From Rhodanobacter sp. C05 (GTDB lineage: Bacteria > Pseudomonadota > Gammaproteobacteria > Xanthomonadales > Rhodanobacteraceae), in assembly GCF_002001165.1 (NCBI RefSeq), contig NZ_MUNQ01000010.1, forward strand, positions 62,001-126,000: a stretch of DNA of 64,000 nucleotides. Direction: 5' to 3'. The notes under the pieces were generated by a model. It did no database searches. It saw only the letters and a program-made list of their open reading frames with translations, and was not told where the DNA came from. Positions 38,789 through 48,260 of the stretch are shown in pieces. Made by a program: the position numbers and the translations under genes. How positions within the stretch are numbered: position 1 is the stretch's first letter; every line of letters begins with the position of its first letter.

Positions 38789-41449
38789 TTACTGCACGGT
38801 CAGGGTGACGTCGTCGATCGTGAAGTCGGTGTTACCCGAAGACGAGGTCTCCTTGCCGGTGAACTTCAGGGTCACCGTCTGGCCGATATACGCGGACAGG
38901 TTGGCGGTTTCCACTGCATAACCGGTGTTCGTGTTCTTGCTGGTGAACGAACCTACCGTGCCCAGCACCGTACCCGACGAATTCAGCACCTGCACGGTCA
39001 AGGTATCGACCGCCGTGCTCTTGGTCGAATCGATATGCAGGTAGTACTGCAGGGTCGCCGTCGTCTTGCCGCTCGGAATCGCTACCTTCTGCGAAACTGT
39101 ATCGGTGTGCGAAGTGCCATAGCCGTCAAGCCATGCGAACCAGGTACCAGCATGCGAGGTTTCGCCGCTGCCGCAGTAGCTGGACGAGGAGCTGCTGGTG
39201 CTGCACAGCGTGCCCGAGCTCATGGTCCACGGCGTCGCCTTGCCGGTTTCGAAGCCGGTGTTGGTGAGGATCTGGGTCGGGGTACCACCGCTGGAGACCG
39301 TCACCGATGCCGTCTTGGAGCTGGTCTTGCCATCGACGCTGTCGGTCACCGTCTCGGTGACGCTGTAGGTGCCGGCGGCCGCGTAGGTATGGCTCGGGCT
39401 GGCTACGGCCGAGGTGCTGCCATCGCCGAAGGTCCAGGCATAGGTGCCGATGGTGCCACCCGAATCGGTGGAGCTATCGGTGAACGTCGCCGTCAGACCG
39501 CTGGTGGTATCGCTGAAGTTGGCGGTCGGCGTGCCACCTGTGGTGCCGCTGGAGACCGTCACCGATGCCGTCTTGGAGCTGGTCTTGCCGCTGACGCCGT
39601 CGGTCACCGTTTCGGTGACGCTGTAGGTGCCGGCGGCCGCATAGGTGTGGCTCGGGCTGGTGGCGGTCGAGGTGCTGCCGTCGCCGAAGGTCCACGAATG
39701 CGAGCTGATGGTGCCGCCCGAATCGGTGGAGCTGTCGGTGAAGGTTACGGTCAGGCCGCTGACCGAGTCGCTGAAGTTGGCGGTCGGCGTACCACCCGTG
39801 CTGCCGCTGCCGCCGACGTTGCTGGACAGGCCGCTGACGATGATGCTGCCCCAGCCGGTGGTGTAGTCCCAACCGGTGGCGGCCGTCTCACCGCTGTTGT
39901 TGCCCGAGGTGACGTCGTGGAAGTCCGTCGCATAGTTGGCAGCAGCGGCCTTGTACAGCAGCGGAGCCTCAAAGCCGAGCGCGCCGCCATTGGCGCCCTG
40001 GATGCGCGCCCATGCGCCAACGTTCAGCGGCGAAGCGAGGCTGGTACCGCCGATCTGCTGGTTCGACTGACCGTCGACGATGACCAGTGCGCCGGAATCC
40101 GGGCTGGCGTCGAAGGCAATGTCGGGCACGCCGCGGAACTTGGAGGTGCCGTTCTGGCCCACGCCCACCTGCCAGCTCGGAATCGGCTCGAAGGTGCTCG
40201 GGCTGCCACCGGTGGCACCCTCGTTCTCGCTGAGGTTGTTCCACACCGTCTCGCTGGTCCAGGTCGTGGTGCTGGTGGTGTACAGCTCGGTGCCGCCGGC
40301 CGCGACCACGTACTGCGAGCTGGCCGGCCAGCTCGGGGTGATGCCGCTGGTGCATTCGTTGGCGCCGGAATCGCCGGAGGAGACCGAGAAGGTCTGGCCC
40401 TGCGCGACGGCCTGCTCGAAGACCGCGTCTTCAGCCGTGGTCGTGCCGGCCGACTTCGCATCGGTTTCGCACTCGCCCAGCGAGACGTTGATCGCAACGG
40501 CCTTGTCGTCGGTCACGGCCAGGTTGTAGTCCGTGGTGAGGGCGGCGTCGGAGAGCGAGGCGGCATCGTAAAGAATCAGGCTTTTCAGGCCGCCCGACAT
40601 CGCAATGATGTCCTGGGTATCCAGATCCCATTCGCCGTCGCCGCTGGCCGAGACGGAACCGGTATTGCCGGTGCCCTCGATGCTCGGGACGAGCGAGGTC
40701 AGGCCATTGGTGCTCTCGAAGGACTTGACGTCGCTGAGCACATCGCTCATCTGGCCCGACACCACGTTGCCGACCGTGATCGACGTGGCAGCGGGAAGGC
40801 TGCTGGCGCCGTAGATCTTCGGGAAGTCGAGCGGGTTGTGGCCGACCGCCGTGCCGCTGGTCGCTTCAGGGTGTGGCGAGGTGCTGGTCATGCGGCGCGC
40901 GAAGATGTGCGACATGTGCACGTTATCGAGGCCGAGCACGGACTGTACCGTGTTCTGCAGCTCTGCCGGGATCTTCACATCGCTGGAGTTGGCATAGGCA
41001 TCGCGCCCGTCATGCGTGCGCACCTGCACCATCGAGGTGTTGAAGGCGGTCTGCACGGTGTCGGCATGGCCATCGCCCTCGACCAGCATGCGGTTCGGCG
41101 AGATCGTGACGTTGGTGAAGCCGGACTGCTTCAGGTAGTTCGCGACCGACTGTGCCTGCGCCTGGCTCGGCGAATACAGCGCGGCGAATTCGGCCGGGGT
41201 CAGCGCCTTGTGATGCGGATCGGCGACATAGGCATCGAGCTTCGACTTGTTCTGCAGTTTCAGCGAAATCACCACGTGCATCGGCTGCGAGAACGCGAGC
41301 GGGCCCTTGGCAAGATCACCGTTGCGCAGGCTGGTCGCGGGATGCGGCTGCGTCAGCGAGACAAAGGTGGAAGGCGTGGCGAAGACCGATGCAGTGGCGG
41401 CCATGCCGATGGCAGCAACCAGCATCTTGAGACGAAAATGGCTTGGCAT
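38789..41449 (-). CDS. Secreted S53 sedolisin/kumamolisin-type protease with two PKD domains
   Basis: 886 residues. Signal peptide (1-25), pro-kumamolisin activation domain (about 40-190), S53 catalytic domain with E273 and D277 (GEWDLDTQD), oxyanion D360 (SSGDSGANEC) and S470 (IGGTSLASP). Two nearly identical PKD domains follow (about 554-640 and 640-722), then a C-terminal beta-sandwich (ILTNTGFETGKATPWTM onwards, with GNTDFTIDDVTLTVQ at the end) of the carbohydrate/protein-binding type. Acid-active extracellular peptidases are typical of the family. GGGAG is 6 bases before the ATG. Probable type II secretion substrate by context. Confidence 0.94.
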   Translation of the reverse strand: MPSHFRLKMLVAAIGMAATASVFATPSTFVSLTQPHPATSLRNGDLAKGPLAFSQPMHVVISLKLQNKSKLDAYVADPHHKALTPAEFAALYSPSQAQAQSVANYLKQSGFTNVTISPNRMLVEGDGHADTVQTAFNTSMVQVRTHDGRDAYANSSDVKIPAELQNTVQSVLGLDNVHMSHIFARRMTSTSPHPEATSGTAVGHNPLDFPKIYGASSLPAATSITVGNVVSGQMSDVLSDVKSFESTNGLTSLVPSIEGTGNTGSVSASGDGEWDLDTQDIIAMSGGLKSLILYDAASLSDAALTTDYNLAVTDDKAVAINVSLGECETDAKSAGTTTAEDAVFEQAVAQGQTFSVSSGDSGANECTSGITPSWPASSQYVVAAGGTELYTTSTTTWTSETVWNNLSENEGATGGSPSTFEPIPSWQVGVGQNGTSKFRGVPDIAFDASPDSGALVIVDGQSNQQIGGTSLASPLNVGAWARIQGANGGALGFEAPLLYKAAAANYATDFHDVTSGNNSGETAATGWDYTTGWGSIIVSGLSSNVGGSGSTGGTPTANFSDSVSGLTVTFTDSSTDSGGTISSHSWTFGDGSTSTATSPSHTYAAAGTYSVTETVTDGVSGKTSSKTASVTVSSGTTGGTPTANFSDTTSGLTATFTDSSTDSGGTIGTYAWTFGDGSTSAVASPSHTYAAAGTYSVTETVTDSVDGKTSSKTASVTVSSGGTPTQILTNTGFETGKATPWTMSSGTLCSTSSSSSSYCGSGETSHAGTWFAWLDGYGTSHTDTVSQKVAIPSGKTTATLQYYLHIDSTKSTAVDTLTVQVLNSSGTVLGTVGSFTSKNTNTGYAVETANLSAYIGQTVTLKFTGKETSSSGNTDFTIDDVTLTVQ
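39275..39790 (-). repeat. Tandem PKD-domain repeat in the S53 protease
   Basis: Two direct copies with a period of 258 bases (86 residues), each starting TPTANFSD and ending TASVTVSSG. The DNA is nearly identical, pointing to a recent duplication. Confidence 0.85.
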
Positions 41450-42242
41450 TTAGAACTCCCGGAATATTTTTTCAAGGCCGAACGAAGCCGATGAGACCGC
41501 GTGGACCTCATGAATAAAGTGCACGTGGACAGACACGGCACGACGAGTTTTCTTGGAGATTGCCCAGCGATCCCGAACTCTGCGGTCGACCCTCCCCATG
41601 TATCCCTTAGGGTCGATGCGCAGATGCAGATTTCAAATTTGGTTTTGACAGGGTTGCGTCGGGATCATTCGCCAAGCTCCCAATTGACGAACTGCCTGAC
41701 GGTATGAGTTACACATGAAACCGGTCAATAGGACTTTTTGAAGTGACCGGTGATCGCAATCACATAATCAGGCAATAACCCTGCGCGATGTTTGGCGCAA
41801 ATATTTTCAATAATCACGCTGCATTGACGCTTGCGTGAAGGAGCTGGTCACCGGGTCGGTGATCTGGCAAGGATTATTGTAATTTATAAATTTAAATCAA
41901 TAAGTTATATTGATTATCCGGGGGCCGCACATTTGCCATGTCGCCGTGATTGGTGGGAGGAAATCGTTTACATCAATTCCCGGCGGCTTGACTCGTCGCG
42001 TAATTACATGCGTTTGTAACGATATTAATAAATTGCCTTTCGAAATATATTGCAGGTCACTTGCCGGATGGGGTCCGCGCGCCACCAGTGAATATCCGCT
42101 GGAGTCACTTTAACTGGTTCATTTTGAATTCAGCTGAAGTTGACAGATAGCGACGGATTGGCATCGGGCATTGCCATTCGTCACATGCCAGGTGGTGCTG
42201 CACCCGATACATTCGACTGTCCCGGCATGCGACCATGCGCGG
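41450..42242. other. AT-rich intergenic region upstream of the S53 protease
   Basis: 793 bases without a supported gene. 41700-42060 is strikingly AT-rich compared with its surroundings and contains several inverted repeats: AATCAATA/TATTGATT at 41895-41902 and 41908-41915, and TCGACCCT/AGGGTCGA at 41586-41593 and 41609-41616. TTCAGCTGAA at 42129-42138 is a perfect palindrome near the flavoprotein start. Probably a long regulatory region for the divergent genes, or a remnant of acquired DNA. Confidence 0.55.
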
Positions 42243-43478
42243 ATGACCCGGACTGCCCATCCCCGACTGGCGATCATCGGCGGCGGCCCGGCCGGCCTGA
42301 TGGCAGCCGAAGCCGCACGCGCGAAGGGGGCGACTGTCGACCTGTATGACGCGAAGAGCTCGGTTGGCCGAAAATTTCTGCTGGCCGGCAAGGGTGGCCT
42401 CAACCTCACGCATGGCGAGGCGCCGGCTCGCTTCGTCGAGCGTTACGGTACGCGTAAGGATGAGGTCAAGCGCTGGCTGGACGTGTTCGATGCGGATGCA
42501 CTGCGCGCGTGGTCGAGCGATCTCGGAGTGGAAACATTTGCCGGCAGCTCCGGCCGGGTATTTCCGAAAGACCTGAAGGCAGCGCCGCTGCTGCGTGCGT
42601 GGCTGCACCGCCTGCGTGCCTCCGGGGTGAGTTTCCACATGCACCATCGTTGGCTGGGCTGGCAGGCGCACGGTGCCCTGCACTTCGCCACGCCGCAGGG
42701 CGAGCGGGCGGTACCGGCGGATGCGGTGATCCTGGCGCTGGGCGGTGCCAGCTGGCCACAGCTCGGTTCCGATGGCGCATGGGTAGCTCCGTTGCAGCAG
42801 GCCGGGATCGACATGGCGCCGTTGCAGCCGGCGAATTGCGGGTTCGAGCTGGCGTGGAGCGAGCATCTGTCCAGCCGCTTTGCCGGTGCGCCGTTGAAGA
42901 GCGTGGTGGCGCACTGGACGGATCGCCGCGGCGTGGCGCATGCGCGGCAGGGCGAGTGCGTGCTCAGCGAATACGGCATCGAGGGCAGCCTGATCTACGC
43001 GCTCGGCGCCGAGCTGCGTGAACAGCTTGCCGAACGTGGCGAGGCCACGTTGCGGCTGGATCTGGTGCCGGGCTACAGCGAATCGGTACTTGCCAATCGA
43101 CTGGCAACACCCCGCGGCAAGCACAGCATCGGCGACTGGTTGCGCCGTCGCGCCGGTCTGGATGCCGCAAAGTGCGCTTTGGTATTCGAACTGACCGCGA
43201 AATCGACCTTGGCCGATCCAGCCGCGCTGGCAGCGCAACTCAAGTCATTGCCCTTGCATCTGCGCGCGCCGCGGCCGGTCGCCGAGGCGATCAGCACGGC
43301 CGGCGGCGTGCGGCTTGAGGGTCTGGACGAGAACCTGATGCTGCACATGCGTCCCGGCGTGTTCTGTGCCGGCGAGATGCTGGACTGGGAAGCGCCCACC
43401 GGCGGTTACCTGCTCACTGCCTGCTTCGCCAGTGGATTGATCGCCGGCCGCGGTGCGGCGCGCTGGCTGGAAAAATAG
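42243..43478 (+). CDS. HI0933/BaiN-family NAD(P)/FAD-dependent oxidoreductase
   Basis: 411 residues. N-terminal FAD-binding Rossmann motif LAIIGGGPAGLMAAEAA, then the family stretch SSVGRKFLLAGKGGLNLTH, GRVFPKDLKAAPLL, ALGGASWPQLGSDGAW, and the C-terminal AISTAGGVRLEGLDENLMLHMRPGVFCAGEMLDWEAPTGGYLLTACFASG. This matches the TIGR03862-like subgroup of flavoproteins. The ATG at 42243 is chosen because the first beta strand follows within eight residues; the open frame upstream (from 42171) lies in the promoter region. The substrate is unknown. Confidence 0.92.
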   Translation: MTRTAHPRLAIIGGGPAGLMAAEAARAKGATVDLYDAKSSVGRKFLLAGKGGLNLTHGEAPARFVERYGTRKDEVKRWLDVFDADALRAWSSDLGVETFAGSSGRVFPKDLKAAPLLRAWLHRLRASGVSFHMHHRWLGWQAHGALHFATPQGERAVPADAVILALGGASWPQLGSDGAWVAPLQQAGIDMAPLQPANCGFELAWSEHLSSRFAGAPLKSVVAHWTDRRGVAHARQGECVLSEYGIEGSLIYALGAELREQLAERGEATLRLDLVPGYSESVLANRLATPRGKHSIGDWLRRRAGLDAAKCALVFELTAKSTLADPAALAAQLKSLPLHLRAPRPVAEAISTAGGVRLEGLDENLMLHMRPGVFCAGEMLDWEAPTGGYLLTACFASGLIAGRGAARWLEK

Positions 43479-43496
43479 CCGGGATGCGTGTCGTGT

Positions 43497-44951
43497 TCAG
43501 CGCTGGGCAGAAGAATTCTGCAAAGACTTCGGCGGCTCGCTCAGTTCGCTCGCCGCCCAGCCACCACCCATGTCACCGATCAGCGACACCGCATCGAGCA
43601 GGCGCTGCTGCTGCACATTGAGTGCACTTTGCCGAGTATTCAGCTCGGTCGCCCGGGCAGTGGCCGCCGTGGTGTAGTCGACCGTGCCAGCCTGGTATTC
43701 GTTGAACGCGATCTCGGCGCCGCGGGTGGCATCGCGCACGGCAACGTCCAGAACCTCGGCCTGCTGGGCGAGGATGCGCAGGCCGGAAAGGTCATCCTCC
43801 ACGTTCTGCAACGCGGACAGCACGGTGCCGCGATAATTGGCGACCGCGGCTTCGTAGTTGGCCTTGGCCGCAGCGACTTCGCCATGGCGTGCACCGAAGT
43901 CGAACAGGGTTTCACTCGCATCGGCACCCAGCGACCACACATGGTTCGCGATGTGCAGCAGGCCCGCCAGGGGCGACTGCGAAAAACCATCCGCTGCCGA
44001 CAGCGAGAGATTCGGGTAATAGGCTGCCGTGGCAACGCCAACGGCTGCGTTCTGTGCAGCCATCTGGCGTTCGGCGACGGCGATATCCGGCCGTCGCTGC
44101 AGCAGGGTCGAGGGCACGCCGGCGGGTACGGATGGCAGCGTCGGCAGCGTCGCGCTGTGCGGAATGTCGAGCTCTTCCGGATTCTTGCCGACCAGCACCG
44201 CGATTGCGTGGGCGTACTTCGCGCGAGCGACGCCAAGCGCAATCAGGCTGGCCTTCGTGTTTTCCAGCTGGGTGCGCGCGGCAATCAGGTCGGAGGGCGG
44301 AATGGTGCCGGCCGTATCCTGGTTGGTCACTACGCGCAGGTATTCGGTATAGGCATCGACGGTCTTCTGCAGCAGCTCGGTGTTGGCATCGGCCACGCGC
44401 AGCTCGATGACCGCCGTGGCCAGCGCAGTCTGCTCGGACAGTGTGGCGTTGGCCAGGGTCGCTTCGCTGGCCTGGGCGGTTGCCTTGTTCTCCTCGATGG
44501 TGCGACGGACCTTGCCCCACAGATCGGGAGCCCAGCTGACATTGCCTTCGAGCGAGCCTGCGGTATTTATCGAACCGTTGTTGCCGGAACCACTGGCGCC
44601 ACCGCGTTGCTTCGTTGCCGAGCCGCTGATGCCGATGGCGGGGAACAGGCTGCTGCGTGCCACCTGCACCTCGGCAAGCGCGGCCTGGTAGTTGGCGTAG
44701 TCCTGGCGCACGGTCTGGTTGGAGACCGACACCATCGGTTCGAGCTGGTTGAGCAGCGGATCGTTGAAGCCGGTCCACCAGTCTCCCTTCGGTGCTTCGG
44801 CCGCCGGCGTGGCCGCGGTCCAGCCGGGCAACTCCTTGTATTGCGCTGGCGTCGCCACCTGCGGGCGGTGGTAGTCGGGGCCGACCATGCAGCCGCCGAG
44901 CAGCAGCGTCAGCGAACAGGCCAGGGTCTTGGGGGGGATCTTCATCTTCAT
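43497..44951 (-). CDS. Outer-membrane efflux lipoprotein (NodT/OprM type)
   Basis: 484 residues; the TolC-like channel of the adjacent RND pump. Lipoprotein signal with lipobox LLGGC (Cys about residue 21), then MVGPDYHRP, the standard start of this family. Two outer-membrane-efflux repeats follow (about 70-265 and 280-470; LFPAIGISGSATKQRGG, YPNLSLSAADGFSQSP, AEVLDVAVRDATRGAEIAFNEYQAGTVDY). The ATG at 44951 overlaps the stop of the upstream permease gene (ATGA), so it is last in the four-gene operon. Confidence 0.94.
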   Translation of the reverse strand: MKMKIPPKTLACSLTLLLGGCMVGPDYHRPQVATPAQYKELPGWTAATPAAEAPKGDWWTGFNDPLLNQLEPMVSVSNQTVRQDYANYQAALAEVQVARSSLFPAIGISGSATKQRGGASGSGNNGSINTAGSLEGNVSWAPDLWGKVRRTIEENKATAQASEATLANATLSEQTALATAVIELRVADANTELLQKTVDAYTEYLRVVTNQDTAGTIPPSDLIAARTQLENTKASLIALGVARAKYAHAIAVLVGKNPEELDIPHSATLPTLPSVPAGVPSTLLQRRPDIAVAERQMAAQNAAVGVATAAYYPNLSLSAADGFSQSPLAGLLHIANHVWSLGADASETLFDFGARHGEVAAAKANYEAAVANYRGTVLSALQNVEDDLSGLRILAQQAEVLDVAVRDATRGAEIAFNEYQAGTVDYTTAATARATELNTRQSALNVQQQRLLDAVSLIGDMGGGWAASELSEPPKSLQNSSAQR

Positions 44952-47900
44952 GCGCTCGCGTCCGATCTGTTCCACGGCAGGGTGTCCGACCACCTGGCGA
45001 GCCTGGCGCGCAAGCGGTCGAGATAGAGGTAGATCACTGGCGTGGTGTACAGCGTGAAAACCTGGCTGAAAATCAGGCCGCCCATGACCGTGATGCCCAG
45101 CGGCTGGCGCAGCGAGGCACCCTGACCGATGCCGATGGCCAATGGCACCGCGCCGAGCACGGCGGCAGCGGTGGTCATCATGATCGGGCGCAGGCGCATC
45201 ACGGCGGCATCGTGGATGGCCTTCTGCGGTTCATAACCCTCGTCGCGCTGCAGGTGGATGGCGACGTCGATCATCATGATCGCGTTCTTCTTGACGATGC
45301 CGATCAGCAGGATGATGCCGATCATCGCAATCACCGAGAACGGTGTGCCGAAGATCAGCAACGCCAGGGTGGCGCCGATGCCCGCCGACGGCAGGGTGGA
45401 AAGGATGGTGATCGGGTGGACGGTGTTCTCGTAGAGCATGCCGAGCACGATATAGACGGCCGCCAGTGCCGCCAGGATCAGCAGTGGCATGCTCGACATC
45501 GATTGCGCATAGACCTGCGCGGCACCGGCGAAGTTGCCGTGGATGGAAGCCGGGACACCCAGCTGCTGGGTTACCTGATTGATCGCCGCCGTGGCCTTGC
45601 TCAGCGAACCGCCGGGTGGCAGGTTGAACGATATCGTGGCGGCGACCAGGCCGCCCTGATGACTGACCTGGGTGGCGGTATGGTTGCTGACATACGTGGC
45701 CAGCTGCGGAAACGGCACCAGGGTTTCGGTCGAAGTGCTGTCCGCACTGCCGCTGGAGCTGCCACCCTTGGCGTTGGAGATGGCGTTGGTGAGCTGGTTG
45801 GCCTCGGCATTGGCGTTGCGCGCGTTGGTACTGGATGCGCTGCCTTGCGTGGTACTCACGGCCGACACCGGCGTGACCGGTTTCACCAGGCTGCTCGACA
45901 CCTGCGTCTGCTGGGTGCCGCTGGCATTGCCTGCCGCCGTGCTGAAACGCATGCGATCGAGCATCTGCGGATACTGCCAATACGACGGTGCCACCTCCAT
46001 CACCACGTAGTACTGGTTGAGCGCGTTGTACACGGTCGACACGGTGCGTTGGCCGAAGGCATCGTACAACACGCTGTCGATCTGGTTCGGCGCAAAGCCG
46101 TAGCGTGCCCCGGTGGTGCGGTCGAAGTTGATGTAGATCTGCAGGCCGTTCTGCTGCAGGTCCGAGTTCACGTCGGTCATCTGGGTGCGGTCCTTGCCCA
46201 GCGCGGCCACCAGTTTCGGTACCCACTTGAACAGTGCGGTGGAATCGTCGCTGGTCAGCGTGTACTGGTACTCGGCGGCCGACGAGCGCCCGCCGATGTG
46301 CAAGTCCTGCGCGGCCTGCAGGAACAGCTTCGCGCCGGATACGCCATTGAGCTTGGGCCGCAGGCGATCGACCACCTCTGCCGCCGAGAGCTTGCGTTGC
46401 GCCAGCGGCTTGAGCTCGATGAAGACATTCGCGGTGTTGAGTGCGCGACCACCGGTGAAACCCGCCACCGAGGCGACCGCGGGGTCCTTCTGCACGATCG
46501 CCTGCAACTGCGCGAGCTTCTGTGCCATCGCCTGGAATGAGATGCTCTGGTCGGCGATGATCTGGCCCGACAGGATGCCGTTGTCCTGCTCGGGAAAGAA
46601 GGTCGAGGGCACCAGCTTGATCAGCAGGACATTCAGCACGACCAGTCCGATCAGGGTCAGTCCCACCAGCAGCGCGTGATCGAGCACGCTGGTGAGCGAA
46701 CGGGCGTAGGCGTTCTTGAATCGCTCGAACTGGCGCTCGTACCACAGCGCCCAGCGGGCCTTGGAGTGCAGCGCGTTGCGATTCAGCACATACGCCGCCA
46801 TGGTCGGCGTGACGGTGAGCGAAATCACCAGCGAGAGCAGGATCGCAATCGACAGCGTCACCGCGAATTCGTGGAACAGCAGGCCGACGATGCCGGGCAT
46901 CAGCAGGATCGGCAGGAACACCGCGATCAGCGACAGGCTCATCGAGATCACCGTGAAACTGACCTCGGCGCTGCCGCGCAGCGCCGCCTCGTGCACGTCC
47001 ATGCCGGATTCGACGTGGCGCACGATGTTCTCCAGCACCACCACCGCATCGTCGACCACGAAGCCGGTGCCGATCGTCAGCGCCATCAGCGAGAGGTTGT
47101 CGATGCTGTAGCCGAGCAGGTACATCGGCCCGAACGTGCCGATGATCGACAACGGAAGTGCCACCGCCGGCACCAGGATCGCCCGCGGCGATTGCAGGAA
47201 CACGAAGACCACGCCGATCACCAGCAGCACGGCCATGAACAGGGTGCGCTCGGTATCGTTCACCGCGGCGTTGACCGATTGCGAGCGGTCCACCGCGATA
47301 CCGACATGCACGTTGTGCGGCAGGGTCGCCTCGATCGTCGGCAGCACCTTGCGGATCTGTGCAACGGTCTTGACGATGTTGCCGCCGGGCAGCGGGTAGA
47401 CGATCACCAGCACCGCATCCTTGCCGTTGTACAGGCCGGCGTTGCGGATGTTTTCCGCGGAATCCTCGACGTCGGCGACGTCGCGCAGCAGCACCGGCGC
47501 ATTGTTGCGGTAGGCCACGATCAGGTCGCGGTAGGGCGCGGCCGTGTTGATCTGGTCGTTGGAGGTGACCTCGAAGCGCTGGTCGCCCTGGTCGATGTGG
47601 CCCTTGGCGCTGTTGGCGTTGGCTGAGCTGATCGCCGCGCGCACATCTTCCAGCCCGATGCCGTAGCTGTTGAGCTGGTCGGGCTGCAATTCCACCCGCA
47701 CCGACGGCAACGCGCTGCCGCCCAGGGTGATCTGGCCCACGCCATCGACCTGCGACAGCTGTTGCTGGAGTATCGAGTCGGCCGAATCGTAGAGCTGCGC
47801 GCGGGTCATCGTGTTCGAGGTCAGCGCGAGCACCATGATCGGCGAATCGGCCGGGTTGTACTCACGGTAAGTCGGGTTGCTGCGCAGCGTGGACGGCAGG

Positions 47901-48253
47901 TCCGCGCGCGATGCCTGCAAGGCCGCCTGCACGTCGCGCGCCGCGCCGTTGATATCCCGGCTCAGCCCGAACTGGATGACGATGTTTGCCGAGCCGACCG
48001 AACTGGTCGAGGTCATTTCGCTTACGTCGGCAATCGTGCCCAGGCGTCGCTCCAGCGGCGCGGCCACGGTGGACGCCATGATGTCCGGGCTGGCGCCGGC
48101 CATGCTCGCCTGCACGACGATGACGGGATAGGTGACGTTCGGCAGCGGCGCGACCGGCAGGTGGAAATACGCCAGCATGCCGGACAGCGCGATGGCGACC
48201 GCCAGCAGGGTGGTCGCCACCGGTCGCTTGATGAACAGCCCAGGGATACTCAT
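44948..48253 (-). CDS. mdtC: RND efflux permease, MdtC-like
   Basis: 1101 residues; an inner-membrane proton-driven drug transporter subunit with twelve membrane segments. MSIPGLFIKRPVATTLLAVAIALSG and VAPLPNVTYPVIVVQASMAGASPDIMA match MdtC in order and detail, as do GTGFVVDDAVVVLENIVRHVESG and the C-terminal GIVKKNAIMMIDVA. It is about 75 residues longer than E. coli MdtC because of a Ser/Thr/Asn-rich insert at about residues 778-842, in the second periplasmic porter region. The ATG at 48253 lies seven bases after the mdtB stop. MdtB and MdtC form heterotrimers in E. coli. Confidence 0.94.
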   Translation of the reverse strand: MSIPGLFIKRPVATTLLAVAIALSGMLAYFHLPVAPLPNVTYPVIVVQASMAGASPDIMASTVAAPLERRLGTIADVSEMTSTSSVGSANIVIQFGLSRDINGAARDVQAALQASRADLPSTLRSNPTYREYNPADSPIMVLALTSNTMTRAQLYDSADSILQQQLSQVDGVGQITLGGSALPSVRVELQPDQLNSYGIGLEDVRAAISSANANSAKGHIDQGDQRFEVTSNDQINTAAPYRDLIVAYRNNAPVLLRDVADVEDSAENIRNAGLYNGKDAVLVIVYPLPGGNIVKTVAQIRKVLPTIEATLPHNVHVGIAVDRSQSVNAAVNDTERTLFMAVLLVIGVVFVFLQSPRAILVPAVALPLSIIGTFGPMYLLGYSIDNLSLMALTIGTGFVVDDAVVVLENIVRHVESGMDVHEAALRGSAEVSFTVISMSLSLIAVFLPILLMPGIVGLLFHEFAVTLSIAILLSLVISLTVTPTMAAYVLNRNALHSKARWALWYERQFERFKNAYARSLTSVLDHALLVGLTLIGLVVLNVLLIKLVPSTFFPEQDNGILSGQIIADQSISFQAMAQKLAQLQAIVQKDPAVASVAGFTGGRALNTANVFIELKPLAQRKLSAAEVVDRLRPKLNGVSGAKLFLQAAQDLHIGGRSSAAEYQYTLTSDDSTALFKWVPKLVAALGKDRTQMTDVNSDLQQNGLQIYINFDRTTGARYGFAPNQIDSVLYDAFGQRTVSTVYNALNQYYVVMEVAPSYWQYPQMLDRMRFSTAAGNASGTQQTQVSSSLVKPVTPVSAVSTTQGSASSTNARNANAEANQLTNAISNAKGGSSSGSADSTSTETLVPFPQLATYVSNHTATQVSHQGGLVAATISFNLPPGGSLSKATAAINQVTQQLGVPASIHGNFAGAAQVYAQSMSSMPLLILAALAAVYIVLGMLYENTVHPITILSTLPSAGIGATLALLIFGTPFSVIAMIGIILLIGIVKKNAIMMIDVAIHLQRDEGYEPQKAIHDAAVMRLRPIMMTTAAAVLGAVPLAIGIGQGASLRQPLGITVMGGLIFSQVFTLYTTPVIYLYLDRLRARLARWSDTLPWNRSDASA

Positions 48254-48260
48254 GGCATGC

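Noticed and set aside
38750-41494. 914-codon plus-strand ORF opposite the S53 protease
   Set aside because: The minus-strand protein has a signal peptide, a complete S53 triad, PKD domains and a terminator. The plus-strand translation is low-complexity Gly/Arg/Ala.
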